This document shows positions 1-10,763 of a stretch of DNA of 64,000 nucleotides, in pieces. Location: NCBI GenBank assembly GCA_015179125.1, contig WHVA01000098.1:124001-188000 (forward strand), given 5' to 3'. Positions within the stretch are counted from its first letter, which is position 1; each line of letters begins with the position of its first letter. Origin of the DNA: Gautieria morchelliformis (taxonomy: Eukaryota; Basidiomycota; Agaricomycetes; Gomphales; Gomphaceae). The notes beneath the pieces were generated by a model that was given only the letters and a program-made list of their open reading frames with translations, was not told where the DNA came from and did not search any database. A program made the translations under genes and the position numbers.

Positions 1-697
1 TGCGGGGGGAGCGGATGGGGTGGTAGATTTGGGTGTATCAGAGGGAATGTTATCATTTATGGGTGTGTTAGCTTTTGTCTTGATAATGTGCCAATTCTCC
101 CCATCAAGGCTAGAAGCTGACACAATACTGTGGTCAAAGTGGACATTACGTTCCACAGTGACAGTTTTCTTGTCAGGCCAATAGATTCGGGAGCCTTTGC
201 TCCGTTCATCAATGCCCAACCAGTGCCCTTCAAGTACATGTCCTCCAAGCTTGTCACCTGTTTCGGTATGTATCCATACCTTTTCACCCCATTCATGTAC
301 ATGCCTCAAGTTAGGTTTACTACCGAAAACCACCTCAAATGGAGTTTTCCCTTACACAGCCTTGGTGGACATACAGTTCATCAGCCAAACTATATGTCCT
401 GCTGCTTCACACCACAGGAACCTCAGGAGGCCACTGACATACAACAAGGCATGGATTCGCTCAATGATTGTGTGATTGTGGCATGCAGCGACTCCATTAT
501 GATGAGGGGTGTCATGCACGGTATGTTTCTGTACTGTGCCCTTTGACTTGAGGCAGTGCTCAAAATCCTTTCCCAAGTATTCTCCACCTCAATCAGAATG
601 TAGGGTTTTGATGTGAGAATTCAGCAGCATGCCGCACCAGATATCATATTCCTTGAATGCAGTGAGAGCTTCATCTTTCGTGTGCAACAGGTACAGG

Positions 698-1428
698 TAG
701 GGCTGTCCACAATTACAATTATAATTTAATCATACCCTAATTATGATCGGTTATAATGGTTAAAATATGCAAAGATGATAATTGAACTAGTCAATTATTT
801 TTGGGTATGGTTACATTATATTAAGATTATTATTACAGGTAGGTTATTTAATTGTAATTGAACTCAATTATCTACACAATATAGGATGGCAGCAAGTGCC
901 TGACATTTGGTAGTATTGTTTAGAGCTCAGCTCAGGTCAATCCATACTAGTGCCCCTTCATTGCCAGTTTATTTCTTTAATATTATGCTATTCAAGCTTC
1001 CTATTTAATGTAATTTTAATCTATTAAGTACTTTAACTAAACTAACTACAGCGGACAACTCCTGCAAGTGCAGGAGTTGTTGGGGAGAATGAGCATGAGC
1101 ATGCAGTGCAGCCTTTTATAGACTGCACTTTTGAGGTCACGTGACCTCATATATGTTTTCATGTGCACAGACCTTTGCAGGTCACATGACCTGCAAAGGT
1201 CAACAAACTGTGGGCCTTTATAAGGCCAGACTGATCACTTGGTCCACCCAATGACTCCTGCCCTTGCAAGAGTTGTTCGCTGTGTTTCCTTTGGCAGTTA
1301 GACAATAAAAATAAAATAAAAACCCACACAAAAGGAGAATTAAATTATGGATTTGGGACCTCCATAACCATTAGAATTTAATTAAAATCTGGCCCAAAAT
1401 TTAATTTAATCATAATTGGACAGCCCTA
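698..1428. mobile_element. Non-autonomous hAT-like element (MITE), 731 bp
   Basis: The ends are perfect 11-bp inverted repeats (TAGGGCTGTCC at 698-708 and its complement at 1418-1428), flanked by an identical 8-bp target duplication GGTACAGG (690-697 and 1429-1436). An 8-bp duplication with TAGGG ends is the hAT signature. The interior is AT-rich, has no transposase frame, and carries palindromic blocks at about 1050-1080 and 1130-1205. It is inserted in the copia integrase, whose coding sequence resumes on the other side. Confidence 0.88.
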
Positions 1429-1552
1429 GGTACAGGTGAGTTAACCGAGACAGATCATCAGTGAATGTGACATAATAGTGCTTTCCAGCCTTTGTGGCAA
1501 CTGGGGTGGGTCCCCATAAGTTGCTGTGCACTTCATCTCCAAAAGTGGAGGC

Positions 1553-1944
1553 TGTCAGGGGAACACCAATCGCACACTGCATGATCGCAGCGTGTTGTTG
1601 GTGGCCCCTGAGCTTCTCCTAGCCTTTAGCATCCTTCTGTCTTGTGTTCCATTTATTTCCCTTCCTGTTCTGGCCCCTTCCGACATCATTCCTTCCTTAT
1701 CTGTCCAGCCCTGTTATCACTGGCGTGATTGCTTATGTAACTCGGGCATTCGGTGATCAGGCTAGCATGCCCAAGTTTGCTTATAGTCGTAGTTAGGTGG
1801 CAAAGGGGTTCCTTAGAGTTTTCTCTTTGGATCCCCCTTCACCAGGTATGTCTATGTCCTGTATGTAGCTCTCTATCTTACTTTGGATCCCCCTTCGCCA
1901 GTTCGCCGCTTGAGTGTAGAGCGTCTGCCTAGGTTGCCCTTATA
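1553..1944 (+). mobile_element. Solo LTR of a gypsy-type element, 392 bp
   Basis: It begins TGTCAGGGGAACACC and ends GCCCTTATA, flanked by a 5-bp duplication GAGGC (1548-1552 and 1945-1949). Its ends and the paired blocks near 1820-1845 and 1883-1905 (CTTTGGATCCCCCTTC) match the pattern of the LTRs of the full gypsy element at 49653-55796, although the sequence is diverged. The terminal dinucleotide is TA instead of CA. It interrupts the copia integrase. Confidence 0.82.
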
Positions 1945-2205
1945 GAGGCACAACTGCCCTGTCTGACCTTTGGGACAGGTTTGCAGGTCGCCTTTGCATA
2001 CATGCAAGATTCACAGAAGAAGGTTTCTCCTGTCAACAGTATTTCAAGCTTCACCCCTGTCACAAAACCCTTTGTAACCAATCTTTTGGATATTTCAGGG
2101 GAAATGTGTCCCATTCATCGATGGAATTGGTCTAGGGTGAGTACTTGCTTGGCTGAATTTGCACTTTCAAGCTCATGAGAGATGCGATGAGGCCATGTCC
2201 TGATT

Positions 2206-2628
2206 TTAGGACCCTGCCAACAAGTGTTCCCATACCCCACATTTTCCATCCGCAAATGTTAGTATGAAACCTGCATCATCAAGCCATCCGATTGATATGA
2301 GTGTGTAACCAATTTCTGGTGAGTACAGAACCTCAGTTAAATTTAGCTGAGATGTTGTAATCCCATTTGGTATGTCTATTACCATCTCTCCCATGCCAAT
2401 GGCTTTGAAACTTTCTTGGTTTGCAGCCTGGAAGGACTTGGGGGGTATAGCAGTAAAACCTGTTACTGCATCACAATATGGGATGATATGCCTTGTGCAT
2501 CTGGAGTCATAGACTTTGCTACGAGGTGTGTTTTCCAGCCTACTGTTGACCTCTGTGCAAACTGCATGCGCATCTCCCTGGTCAATGCTGACAAACAAAC
2601 AAGTATCGCTTCCATCAGCTATAGGCAA
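2206..2628 (-). pseudogene. Copia aspartic protease remnant
   Basis: A 140-residue minus-strand frame contains VYDSRCTRHI, which corresponds to the copia protease active site DSGATxHI/M. The Gly after DS is replaced by Arg, so catalysis is doubtful. It continues with LTEVLYSPEIGYTLISIGWLDDAG, the conserved stretch C-terminal to the active site in copia proteases. It sits between the zinc knuckle and the GAG-pre-integrase segment, as expected. Assignment is by motif; loss of activity is inferred from the substituted Gly. Confidence 0.75.
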
Positions 2629-3059
2629 TTCCTCGGCTTCGAGGCCATTTTCTGAGTCCTCACCAACTTCAGAAACCAGTCATCTGCACAATCTTCATGA
2701 GAGTCAGACTCGTAGTTCAACAGCAGCTGAGATAGCTCATCATCTGAGTGACAGTCAGTAAAGAAGGTAGCACCGTCTTCATTGTTGGATTCCACAGAGG
2801 CATTGGCAGAGCCCCCACCTCTAGGTGAGTTGCATTTCTTATTGCCCGTCGCTTTAGCAGGTTTAGGAAACTTGTCCTTATAGTGTCCCATGTCTCTGCA
2901 CCTCCAGCAAGTCCCCTTCAGTTTGCACTCAAACTTCTTTCCCTTTCCATTTCCTGATCCAAACATTGCCGCATCTTTTTCTTCAGCCTTTCCACCAGCA
3001 TGCCCAGGACAACAAGACTTGTGAGCAGCATGGCACTCATATTCTTCTGACACTAGCAT
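2619..3059 (-). pseudogene. Copia Gag C-terminal part with degenerate zinc knuckle
   Basis: The frame holds CWRCRDMGHYKDKFP, a CCHC zinc knuckle in which the last Cys is Phe. It is followed by Ser/Asp/Glu-rich sequence leading to the protease. Nucleic-acid binding by this knuckle is probably lost. Upstream Gag sequence is separated from it by the 3401-4294 insertion and by about 0.9 kb of unrecognised sequence. Confidence 0.7.
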
Positions 3060-3400
3060 GGTGAGCTCATCAGGGTCGATAGTCTTTGGTCATATAGTAT
3101 AACTTGGCGCCTGCCAGCAGATTGTCATGATTCATTTATTCTATGCACTGGCTATCAACATCCAGCCAACAAACATCCCTGCTGTCCGACCTTCAAACCC
3201 TTCACCAAAGTATTCTTCGCAGTACTCCGTTTGCATTTGCTGATCCCATCATTCCCATCAGGATCTTGGTCCGTGGAGCCATCATCCATAATAGAACCCA
3301 TCACCTGCTAAACTCCCACTCCATGAAAGACTCACATGCTCATGACACATTCAGACAGTGTCGGTTGCAGCCTCTGTGCAGGTTGGGATGAATGGGGCTA

Positions 3401-4294
3401 GTAAGATAGCGGCAGTATAAACCGCGCACCCTCTAAGCGCCCATTAGTCATCTTAGGGTTAAGGTTTAGGCAGCAAAAATACAGAGGATGGATTCAAATT
3501 TTGGTAGAACATCCTGGTAGCTATGGTATATTACTTGGAGGGCTAATCTAAGCTGCTCCATGATTTAAATGTAAGATTGGATTAACTAAAATGGCACCTC
3601 AGCAACAGTTTAGTAAATGAAGTTGCCACATTCAATGTGACCTGGGACAAAAGATTGCAAAGTGCACAGTCAAACCAACGAACATAAACATGGACAGGAA
3701 TAATAAACCACTAAAACACAAGAGAGCCCAATGCAAATAAATTATATCTGTCTATTTAGGATGCTCCAAATATTTTATATAATAATCTATAAGCGCACCC
3801 GTCTATTTCTACTAATTTTTGTGCAGTTTGAAGACTCTACTAGCAGACATGCAATGTATGTATTCAATCAGGATCAAAGAAGGGAACATACCTATTCTTT
3901 TGTAGATTTGGCTTTGATACTCGGGATCTTGTGGATTACCAATCTGCTTGTTCAGGCTCCATCTCCCACGAAAAACTATTCAAACTCCGCTATTTGCTTA
4001 TGTAATGCAGCAAAAATCGCTGGGACAGAAAATCAAATTTGTGTTCCCTGCACAGGGAATCTCATTTATGAATTTTGAAATGAAAAAAAAAAAATGAAAA
4101 AAACATGTGATAGAAATTTTTATAAGCTTGATTTCAGTAAAATAGCACCATGGAGTTGTTGAATAGTGTCTTATGAACAAACCTATGGTCTTACTTTTTT
4201 GAAATTTCAAGTGTCTACAAGTGGGAATGTGTTCTGGTGAGATGGCTTAGATGGGCGCTTAGAGGGTGCACGGTTTATACTGCCGCTATCTTAC
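3401..4294. mobile_element. 894-bp element with 44-bp terminal inverted repeats
   Basis: Positions 3401-3444 and the reverse complement of 4251-4294 match at 43 of 44 bases (start GTAAGATAGCGGCAGTATAA). The interior is AT-rich and encodes nothing recognisable. This is the form of a non-autonomous DNA transposon. No clear target-site duplication is visible next to the repeats, so the superfamily cannot be assigned. It lies within the copia remains, between the Gag fragments. Confidence 0.75.
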
Positions 4295-4366
4295 CACCAC
4301 AGGACAGGACAGTAGGAGTTGCCAAGGCTCAGAATCTCTACTAATCTTTCAGATGCCCCTCTTTCT

Positions 4367-4592
4367 TGTTAGAATTAGCTTCACTGAAGTTTTCACTCTA
4401 TACAGTATGTCTCCCCTTTGTTTGTAACATGACTGTGCAGCCTTTGTAATATTCAAATCATTCGGCCTCTTTCTCATTCGCCAGTAGCATACATGTATTC
4501 TCTATAAAAAGGACTCACCCAGAATGTATGTTCCCCAGCTCAATTATCATATGTCTTCCTTGTGCTTTACTTTACCCACTTGTGAGTTGACA
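4367..4592 (+). repeat. Possible short solo LTR with TATA box
   Basis: The stretch starts TGTTAGAATTAGC, ends GTTGACA, and contains TATAAAAAG near 4503-4511 in the same orientation, like a small LTR with its promoter. I found no matching 5-bp duplication at the edges and no second copy in the window. The downstream 4593-4880 sequence contains no recognisable domain. Treat as tentative. Confidence 0.25.
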
Positions 4593-4879
4593 CCACTGAT
4601 TCCCTTTACTCCAAATCCTCAGGATCACTCTGAGCCTGTTGGGGAAGGCCTCTACAGGAGTGCCTTCGCCAACAAGGGGATCATCTGTCTCAGATAACCC
4701 TCCCTCATCACTTTGGATGACTTCACCAAGTGTTGTGAAGGCTTCGCTTCGACTGTAGACTTGGGGTTCATGTATCATATACCCCCACATAGTACTAGTA
4801 GTAGTCTGGTACTCTTCGTGAGCTACATAGTCAATTCGCACAGAGACCTCTTGGTTCGCTGCATTCAGGTGTCTCGAAT

Positions 4880-5444
4880 TCATTGACACTCACTATTAAA
4901 CCCTAAAAGAACCAATCCTGACACAGGTTTGACGCGAAGGCTGAAAGGTAAGGTGAGGGATTTAATGATGATTGAACGGTAATCTTTTTCTTCAGTGTCT
5001 ACTCCAAAGGTGGCTAACTCTTCCTTTTTGACGCATAGGCCATCAAGAAACTCACAGATGTTTCCTCTGTCAGGGCACCTCAACTCCATAAAGTGGGAAC
5101 GCAAATCTGCATGCAGAAACACACCCTTGGATAAGAACTCAGTTACAATGAGATCCCATTGATCCTTTAGGGATGCCTTGTCATGTACGTGGATGAGAGT
5201 GGAGTCGGGTATTTGGTGAGTGTGAAGAGCTTTCACCATACAATCATCCTTGACCCATTTGTTAAGGGCTTCCTCTTCATCGGTTGTGGGCAGTGAGCTG
5301 ACAGCAAGCTGTGTGGTTGAGCCATCTAAGTGTCTCCACAAGCCTTTGGCTTCAACAGCATCTTGGAAACACATTGAGAACGCAGTCTAGTTGAGACCGT
5401 TGGCCAGGAGTTTCCGGACTGAGGAAGGGAGGAGGTCGGTCATG
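4880..5444 (-). pseudogene. Copia Gag N-terminal part (UBN2-like)
   Basis: The likely start ATG is at 5442-5444 and begins MTDLLPSSVRKLLANGLN. The frame then meets a TAG stop at 5387-5389 where a Trp would fit, and continues as TAFSMCFQDAVEAKGLWRHLDG and on to 4880. Segments such as LWRHLDG, KDQWDLIVTEF and LRCPDRGNICEFLDGL match the Gag/UBN2 fold of copia elements, with typical spacing from the start. The nonsense codon makes it a pseudogene in this copy. Confidence 0.72.
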
Positions 5445-6240
5445 GTGAGTGTTGTAGTAGACATGAAGAAAAGGGACAATAAGGAACAGTCTTAGGAATG
5501 CATGTGGTTATAAGCGTTGCTTGGGGTGAGGTCGAAGGTTGGTTGCTTTGTATGATAGGAATAGAATGAATAAACAAAGGCCTGAGAATAAAATACAATG
5601 TGAGGCCTATAACTCGAGGCCTAGAGATATGAAGTAACAAAAACCTGAAGATAATCCTAGGTGGCTTATAACTCAAAGCAGGCCTGGAAGAAAAACATGA
5701 AGAAGTGTTTTGATTGTGTGTAAAGTCCAGCTATTTAGGCTGTGAGATACAGGGGTTGTAGATAGGGTTATGGATAGGGAAAAGTGATGCTGCTGATAGT
5801 TTGGACTACTAAGTAGAGATATGATGTAACTAATGATGCTGTACTCCCCTATATGCATAATACTTCAGGCATGGCTAAATAGATGATGGTGATAAGAGGA
5901 GTATGCGGTCATAGCTTGTGAAATGATAGATAAAAATAGTTCATGATGAAATGCAGTAAGATGATGAATGTCCTGACTTGGAAATGTCCTTCTGCCATAT
6001 AATAACATGCAGGGCCTAATAACCTGTAAGAAACACTTATGTGATGTTCTCAGTGTTTGCACATGAGAGCATAAGTCAAACGACTGTATATTTACCTTAT
6101 GCAATGTTCTACAGTGCACAAGGTAAGTGAACAGATACATAGTATAACTAATTGTTATCTCACCTCAGTGTTTGCATGCGAGAGTGTAAGTCAAACAACT
6201 GAGGGAGATTGTACATAAATGTAAGCCATTTATATTCTCA
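5445..6240 (-). other. Leader/LTR region of the copia element, with a 38-bp direct repeat
   Basis: This stretch lies directly upstream (minus strand) of the copia Gag start and has no coding potential, as expected for a 5' LTR and leader. Positions 6049-6086 and 6164-6201 are diverged direct copies of the same 38-bp block (CTCAGTGTTTGCA...GTCAAACNACTG) 115 bp apart. Such short repeats are common in LTR U3 regions. LTR boundaries could not be defined because the partner LTR is outside the window. Confidence 0.45.
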
Positions 6241-6382
6241 GTCGCAATAGATGGATTGAAATAGAAAACAAATAAATATCTTGTATGCTATGCAAGACAA
6301 ATACCTTATATGGAGCACCAAATGGTGATAATGTAATGTGCAGGCACTCACATGTTTGTTACTCCAACACGTTCCTTGCGGA

Positions 6383-6733
6383 GAACCTCTGCACCAGGAG
6401 GATCTGCCCCTTGAAGTCAACCCATGGCATTCCCGGTGTTCTTCATCAAGAAGAAGGACAGCTTGCTCAGGCTCGTGCAGGATTACCAGGCTTTGAATGC
6501 AATCATGATCAAGAATCTGTATCCCATTCCACTCATTTCCAAACTGATCACACAACTCCACAAGACAAAGTACTTCACTAAGCTGGATGTCTGCTGGGGT
6601 TTGAACAATGTTCAGATCCGCGAGGGAGACAAGTGGAAGGCCACATTCCACACCAACCAGGGACTCTTCGAGCCACAGGTCATGTTATTTGGCCTTACCA
6701 ACAGTCCTGCCATGTTCCAGATGATGATGAATG
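6383..6733 (+). pseudogene. Gypsy reverse-transcriptase fragment
   Basis: The plus-strand sequence encodes FLAENLCTRRICPLKST, then after a frameshift near 6420 MAFPVFFIKKKDSLLRLVQDYQALNA and on to LFGLTNSPAMFQMMMNA. It matches, with substitutions, the RT palm region of the full gypsy element (minus strand, about 52570-52920). Both ends are abrupt and no LTR, integrase or rest of RT adjoins it. The Gly of KKKDG is missing. It is a dead fragment of a related element. Confidence 0.85.
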
Positions 6734-7125
6734 CTCATCACATACTTTTCATAATTCACATCCTCCACCATACAGGCATGCTCGCAGTCATAGCTGGAGG
6801 TGTGGTGGCAATGTAACCTAGCCATAGTCATAATTGTCCCATCCCATTACATCCACTGGCAAACCAAGAAGTTGAGGTATAACTGCCACCCCAAAATACC
6901 CATGGTACAATCATATTGTAATCCACCTTCCCCTTCCCAACACTACACCCCTCCACATCTGCCTTCACTTCTGTTTTCGTGCTGCCAACAGTCACTCAAA
7001 TCTGATCAGCATGCATCTCCTTCACCTCCAAGAGTTCTATCCCTGAATCCACTGCAACCCAGATGGGGCATTCTTGTGTACTGATCACTAGATGTGTGAA
7101 GGAGGGAGAGAGAAAAGGGGAACAT
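6734..7125. other. No gene recognised between RT fragment and solo LTR
   Basis: Only short frames without recognisable motifs are present. The last five bases (7121-7125, AACAT) are the left copy of the target duplication of the adjoining LTR. Confidence 0.6.
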
Positions 7126-7687
7126 TGTTACGATTACAATCCGTCGTAAGGTTGGCCGAGGTCGGGAGCGAAACCCGAGGCAAGGTCCGAGGTTACGGGG
7201 TGAGGTTTGGATGGGGAAGTCGGAGAGGGACTTGGCTTCAGCTTATGTGCTGCGCCGACCCTACGCACAAGTCCCAACTTCGGAGGCAAACGAATAAGAG
7301 GCGAGTTTTGGCTTAAGAGGCGAGGCTTAGAAACTAGCTAGGGATTGAAGGGATACCATAGTTGATTTTCAGACTGAGGAGTAGTAATGCATACAAGGGG
7401 GTTATATACGAGCGAGGGTACAAGTCAGGGGCGAACATATTAGTGGAGGTCAGGGCGAGGTCAGGAGACCGAGGTCAGGGCGAGGTAATATACGAATGAT
7501 GCGTGATGGAGCGGAATCAGTAACTAAGGGGATACGTGCATGGGATCAAGGTTGGATATGAGTTCAAACTCGGGCTCGGGCTCGGGCGCGGATAAGGATC
7601 ATGTATACTCGGGCACGAACATCACATGGCTCAGGCTCGGAAGAAGGTTTTACCGGTAAGTAACCAGCCAAAGGCCGGGTCCTTACA
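7126..7687. mobile_element. Solo LTR, 562 bp, second LTR family
   Basis: It starts TGTTACGATTACAATCC and ends GGTCCTTACA, with TG...CA termini, and is flanked by the perfect 5-bp duplication AACAT (7121-7125 and 7688-7692). It contains GAGGTCAGGGCGAGGTCAGG-type repeats near 7445-7490 and a GGGCTCGGGCTCGGGC run near 7572. It is unlike the gypsy LTRs at 8169 and 49653, so it represents another element family. No internal element sequence adjoins it. Confidence 0.8.
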
Positions 7688-7934
7688 AACATCTACTAGG
7701 TACTCGTCTGTGATGGAGTGTGCATAGGGAAAGGTATTGGCAGTGGTGGCAGCAAAGGGGTCCGTGGGGAAGGTGGATGAAGCACCGGGGTGCCGCTTGT
7801 CTTCTCCATCATAGCCTTCCTCTACTGTATCCTCCTTGGAAACCCTCTCTTTACCCACAGCCCCAGCAGCCTTCACACCTTGGGCCCCATCCACACATGG
7901 TGTGTCTGGCATCCCATGCAAATGGTCAGCGATG

Positions 7935-8125
7935 TGGGGGGCAACTCTCCCTAGACAGCAGAAATCACATGGTCTGGCAGAGGGGGATCCAAAGAGATAA
8001 ATAAGAGACTATCTACATGATATACAACTCACCTGGCAGAGGAGGATCCAAAGAGGAAAAGCTGTCAATCCCCAGGGCCAGCATACTACTTATATACCCT
8101 GCGCCCCAATTGAGTCTGGGACACC
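7935..8125 (-). repeat. Diverged gypsy LTR remnant
   Basis: Two blocks near 7980-8005 and 8033-8060 (GGCAGAGGxGGATCCAAAGAG) are spaced like the paired CTGACAAGGGGAAATCCAAAG blocks of the 49653 LTR in the same orientation. The left part (TGTGGGGGGCAACTCTCC) resembles the LTR end TGTAAGGGCAACCCTGG. The right end and a target duplication are not recognisable. Confidence 0.45.
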
Positions 8126-8168
8126 TGCTACACTGCTGATGTAAGTCTTAGGCTCCATGGCCACTGCC

Positions 8169-8658
8169 TGTCAGGGGACACCCTGTTTTCCATTTCCAGT
8201 TCCGACACCACACCCAGTTCCGACACCATTTCCGACTCCGCTTCCAGTTCCGATTCCATCTCCACCTCCGCTTTCAGAAATGATTCTGCTTCTGGGAGAA
8301 CTTCCACCAGTTCTGTTCGCCTTGCCAGTTCCACTCCAATTTCCAACTTCCACTCTCAGAACAGTGTCGGAAATCAAGCGACTCGCGTAATAGGTGGCAT
8401 CAAGGGTCGATCAAGGGTCAGGGAGGTCATGAGGATGCAGGGTTGATGGCGGGTGCCAAGTGTTGTCCCTGGCTGCGCAGCGTAGTATAATACGGGCTCG
8501 CTGACATTGGGGGTCCTTAGACTTTTCTCTTTGGATTTCCCCTTGTCAGGTGAGAATCCCCCCTCTTGTATACTCTGTTCATTTATACATACTTTGGATT
8601 TCCCCTTGTCAGTTGTGTGGTAGTGTGATCCCCACAACCAGCCAGGGTTGCCCTTACA
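8169..8658 (+). mobile_element. Solo LTR of the chromodomain gypsy family, 490 bp
   Basis: It begins TGTCAGGGGACACCCTG and ends AGGGTTGCCCTTACA, the reverse complement of the LTR ends at 49653-50090. It is flanked by the 5-bp duplication CTGCC (8164-8168 and 8659-8663). It is longer than the 438-bp LTRs of the intact element because the tandem GTTCCGACACC-like stretch near 8195-8280 is expanded. It most likely arose by LTR-LTR recombination of an older insertion. Confidence 0.88.
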
Positions 8659-8775
8659 CTGCCTGACACACATGAGCCTACCTACTCCCCTGATGCCACT
8701 CTGGGATTACACCCAAAGCCAAAGGCTTGGGAACTTGGCTTCACCCCTGGGATGTGCTTGGGCTGGGACTGGACC

Positions 8776-9095
8776 TGTAAGGGCAACCCTAGCTAGCTGT
8801 GGAGATCTGGACTTCTTTCTTGTTCCACAGTGTAGGTCATTCTGACATGCCGGAAACCTTGACCAGGTCCATCTCCACCATTCCTTCCGACATGATCACC
8901 CCAAGATACTGTATCTATGTCCACTCAAATTCGCACTTCTCCAGCTTGAGATGCAGGTTGTACTCCTGGAGCCATTATAACACTCTCTGCATGATCTCCC
9001 GAGGTTCCATCAGCATCTTCATGAAGATGAGGATGTCATCAAGGTAGATGCAGACAACCCCTTCTGCTATCATGTCACAGAAGATGTCATGCAGC
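8776..9095 (-). pseudogene. Rearranged gypsy fragment: LTR end joined to RT
   Basis: Positions 8776-8806 match the first 31 bases of the LTR at 49653. Position 8807 onward jumps directly into sequence matching 52300-52590 of the intact element, the RT region around the YLDD box on the minus strand. About 2.6 kb (rest of LTR, integrase, RNase H) is missing between them. This is a gypsy copy with a large internal deletion, cut off again at about 9095. Confidence 0.75.
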
Positions 9096-10763
9096 TAGGG
9101 TAGAGGTGGAAGTAAAACCAATGGGCCATTGGCATCATTGAGGTCAGGTTGCTAGAGGGTCTGGTAAAGCACATGGATTGATATTAGAATGTGCCACTGT
9201 ATATATTTTCAGCACAACACAAGCCTTTGATTAATGTGATTCAGTACAGCATTCAAGCCTATAAGCTAGCGGCCTCTAGAAAAGCTAGTGTACTTATGTT
9301 GGTGTGGCCTCACAGAGCATGCTGCAGCCTTCACATGTATGCATGTGGGACCTATGTTATAGAGCTCTGAAAAACCTAGTACATTTTAGGACCCTTGGCT
9401 ATTTCACACAAACCTCACAGCGATGTTACATGCGCGGCTGCCATACCCATTGTGGACTCCTCCTAACGCACTTAACAGAAGGCCGTTGTAACCTTATTTT
9501 CAAACGGCGGTGTATGTAACTTACTCTTTGTTGCGTAAATAACTTGTAGAAAGTATTATGATACCTGCCACTTGTTCGGCCCAGAGCAAAGATCTGCCGG
9601 TATCGGCGCTTACTCTAGCACTTATCTCAAATTCTGAAACTGCAGGCGCACGAAAGGCGCGCGCGAGTTGTGCCTTAGATAGACGCCAGAACGGCCGGGC
9701 GTTACATAAATGCTCCCTCCATCGAAAACTTTCGTTGTGATCACTTCTCACAAATACTCAATCGTTAAGAGCACCATTGAGAATCACCAATTGCCGATAC
9801 ACCTGTTTCTCAAGACTCAAAGACGATCCTGCTTCACGCCTCGATGATCAGAGGCGACCCCATCCACATTGGGTAACAATGATAGCTCATGATCAGCTTT
9901 CGATCTTGAGTGATGATACGGAAATGAGGCTACATCGACCTTGGCTCACGGGCCCATTTGAGGAAACGGGCCGCATTCCGTGAGTATTACAGTAATGCTA
10001 TTCCAAGTTACTCCTCATGTCATACGTGTTCAAGAATTTCTGTTTTCAAAAGATGGCCTGAAACAAGTGGTTACTTATTAAAGCGACTCAACAATTCCCA
10101 TGATCGAACGCTGGCTGTTACTTATATTCATGTGGGTCCTGAGTTTGGGCGCGAGCGATACGCCAGCCTCCATCGATCATGCGTTTGAAGGCTGCCTAGT
10201 GCAAGCGCCAGGGCTCATCCATGGGTTTGAAGTGAATGTTCGAAGTTCGCTCACAGGCCTCCTTTAGGTGGCTACGGCGCTAACTCAATAGACGCTTGTT
10301 ACTAGGGAGGCTGCACCTTTACATAGGATCGCAGTACTCTTCAAATGATAAACTTCCTTCCAGACTGCCCCTCTCGCGTCGTATGCTCTTCGAGCTTACA
10401 AGACGAGTGAAATGGCCTTGCTGCGTATGGAGAGGTGATACTTCACGTCTAGACCCTGTCCTCATATAAAAGCTGCTGAATGAAAATGTTTACAGAAGCT
10501 CTCGTATCTTTTCATCCGCGATGCATGTGTTGATTGGCGCCATTTAAATACCACTGTGTCATTAGGGCGTTTCCTCGATGTTTTAGACATTGAGCGCCCT
10601 CTCGAGACGAGAGGCCGAAGCCAAACTTCAGATGCTGTCTCAGTCCCTCGATAATGCGGACAGGATGACGGGAAAAAAAAAAAAAACAATACGAGACATA
10701 TATAACCCAGACCTTCTCACACAAGTATTAGTGCAATAATTTCATCGTGAACCATCCGGAAAA
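9096..10763. other. Unrecognised region
   Basis: Short frames on both strands (longest about 76 codons) carry no motif I recognise. A 15-base A run lies at about 10672-10686. The 3' end holds the TATA box of the next gene. Confidence 0.5.
10699..10705 (+). promoter_or_regulatory. TATA box of the dsRBD gene
   Basis: TATATAA lies 59 bp upstream of the ATG at 10764, a usual distance for a short fungal leader. The assignment depends on the gene model. Confidence 0.4.

Larger units (their letters stand above)
1..2114 (-). pseudogene. Copia integrase remnant, interrupted by hAT element and solo LTR
   Basis: Minus-strand reading gives a GAG-pre-integrase segment at 1929-2114 (pattern CESCMYAKAT). 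The integrase core follows at about 1437-1540 (GDEVHSNLWGP, then TFTDDLSRLTHLY). It resumes left of the hAT insertion at 352-690 (HSD, stop, GGEY, then the HNGVAA region) and ends with the tail near 57-300 (LEGHWLGIDERSKGSRIYWP). An in-frame TGA replaces the residue after HSD near position 593. Before the insertions the segments would have been one coding stretch. A catalytic integrase is not expected from this copy. Confidence 0.82.
1..6240 (-). mobile_element. Decayed Ty1/copia-like LTR retrotransposon, truncated by the window edge
   Basis: On the minus strand the order is Gag (5444 to about 4880), zinc knuckle (2619-3059), protease (2206-2628), GAG-pre-integrase (1929-2114) and integrase (about 1900 to 1). 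This is the copia order, with integrase before the reverse transcriptase, which would lie left of the window. The body is broken by three separate insertions (698-1428, 1553-1944 and 3401-4294) and by stop codons, so it cannot be autonomous. The leader/LTR region is probably 5445-6240, but I could not fix the LTR ends or a primer-binding site. Domain order is seen directly; family assignment rests on conserved motifs. Confidence 0.85.

Noticed and set aside
1526..1756. 76-codon plus-strand frame
   Set aside because: It lies inside the solo LTR at 1553-1944 and has no motif.
8128..8377. Frames rich in VELARRTELVEV / SGTGKANRTGG repeats
   Set aside because: They read through the simple GTTCCGAC-type repeats of the gypsy LTR and are not genes.
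10672..10686. A15 run as a processed-pseudogene tail
   Set aside because: No adjoining gene copy or target duplication was found.
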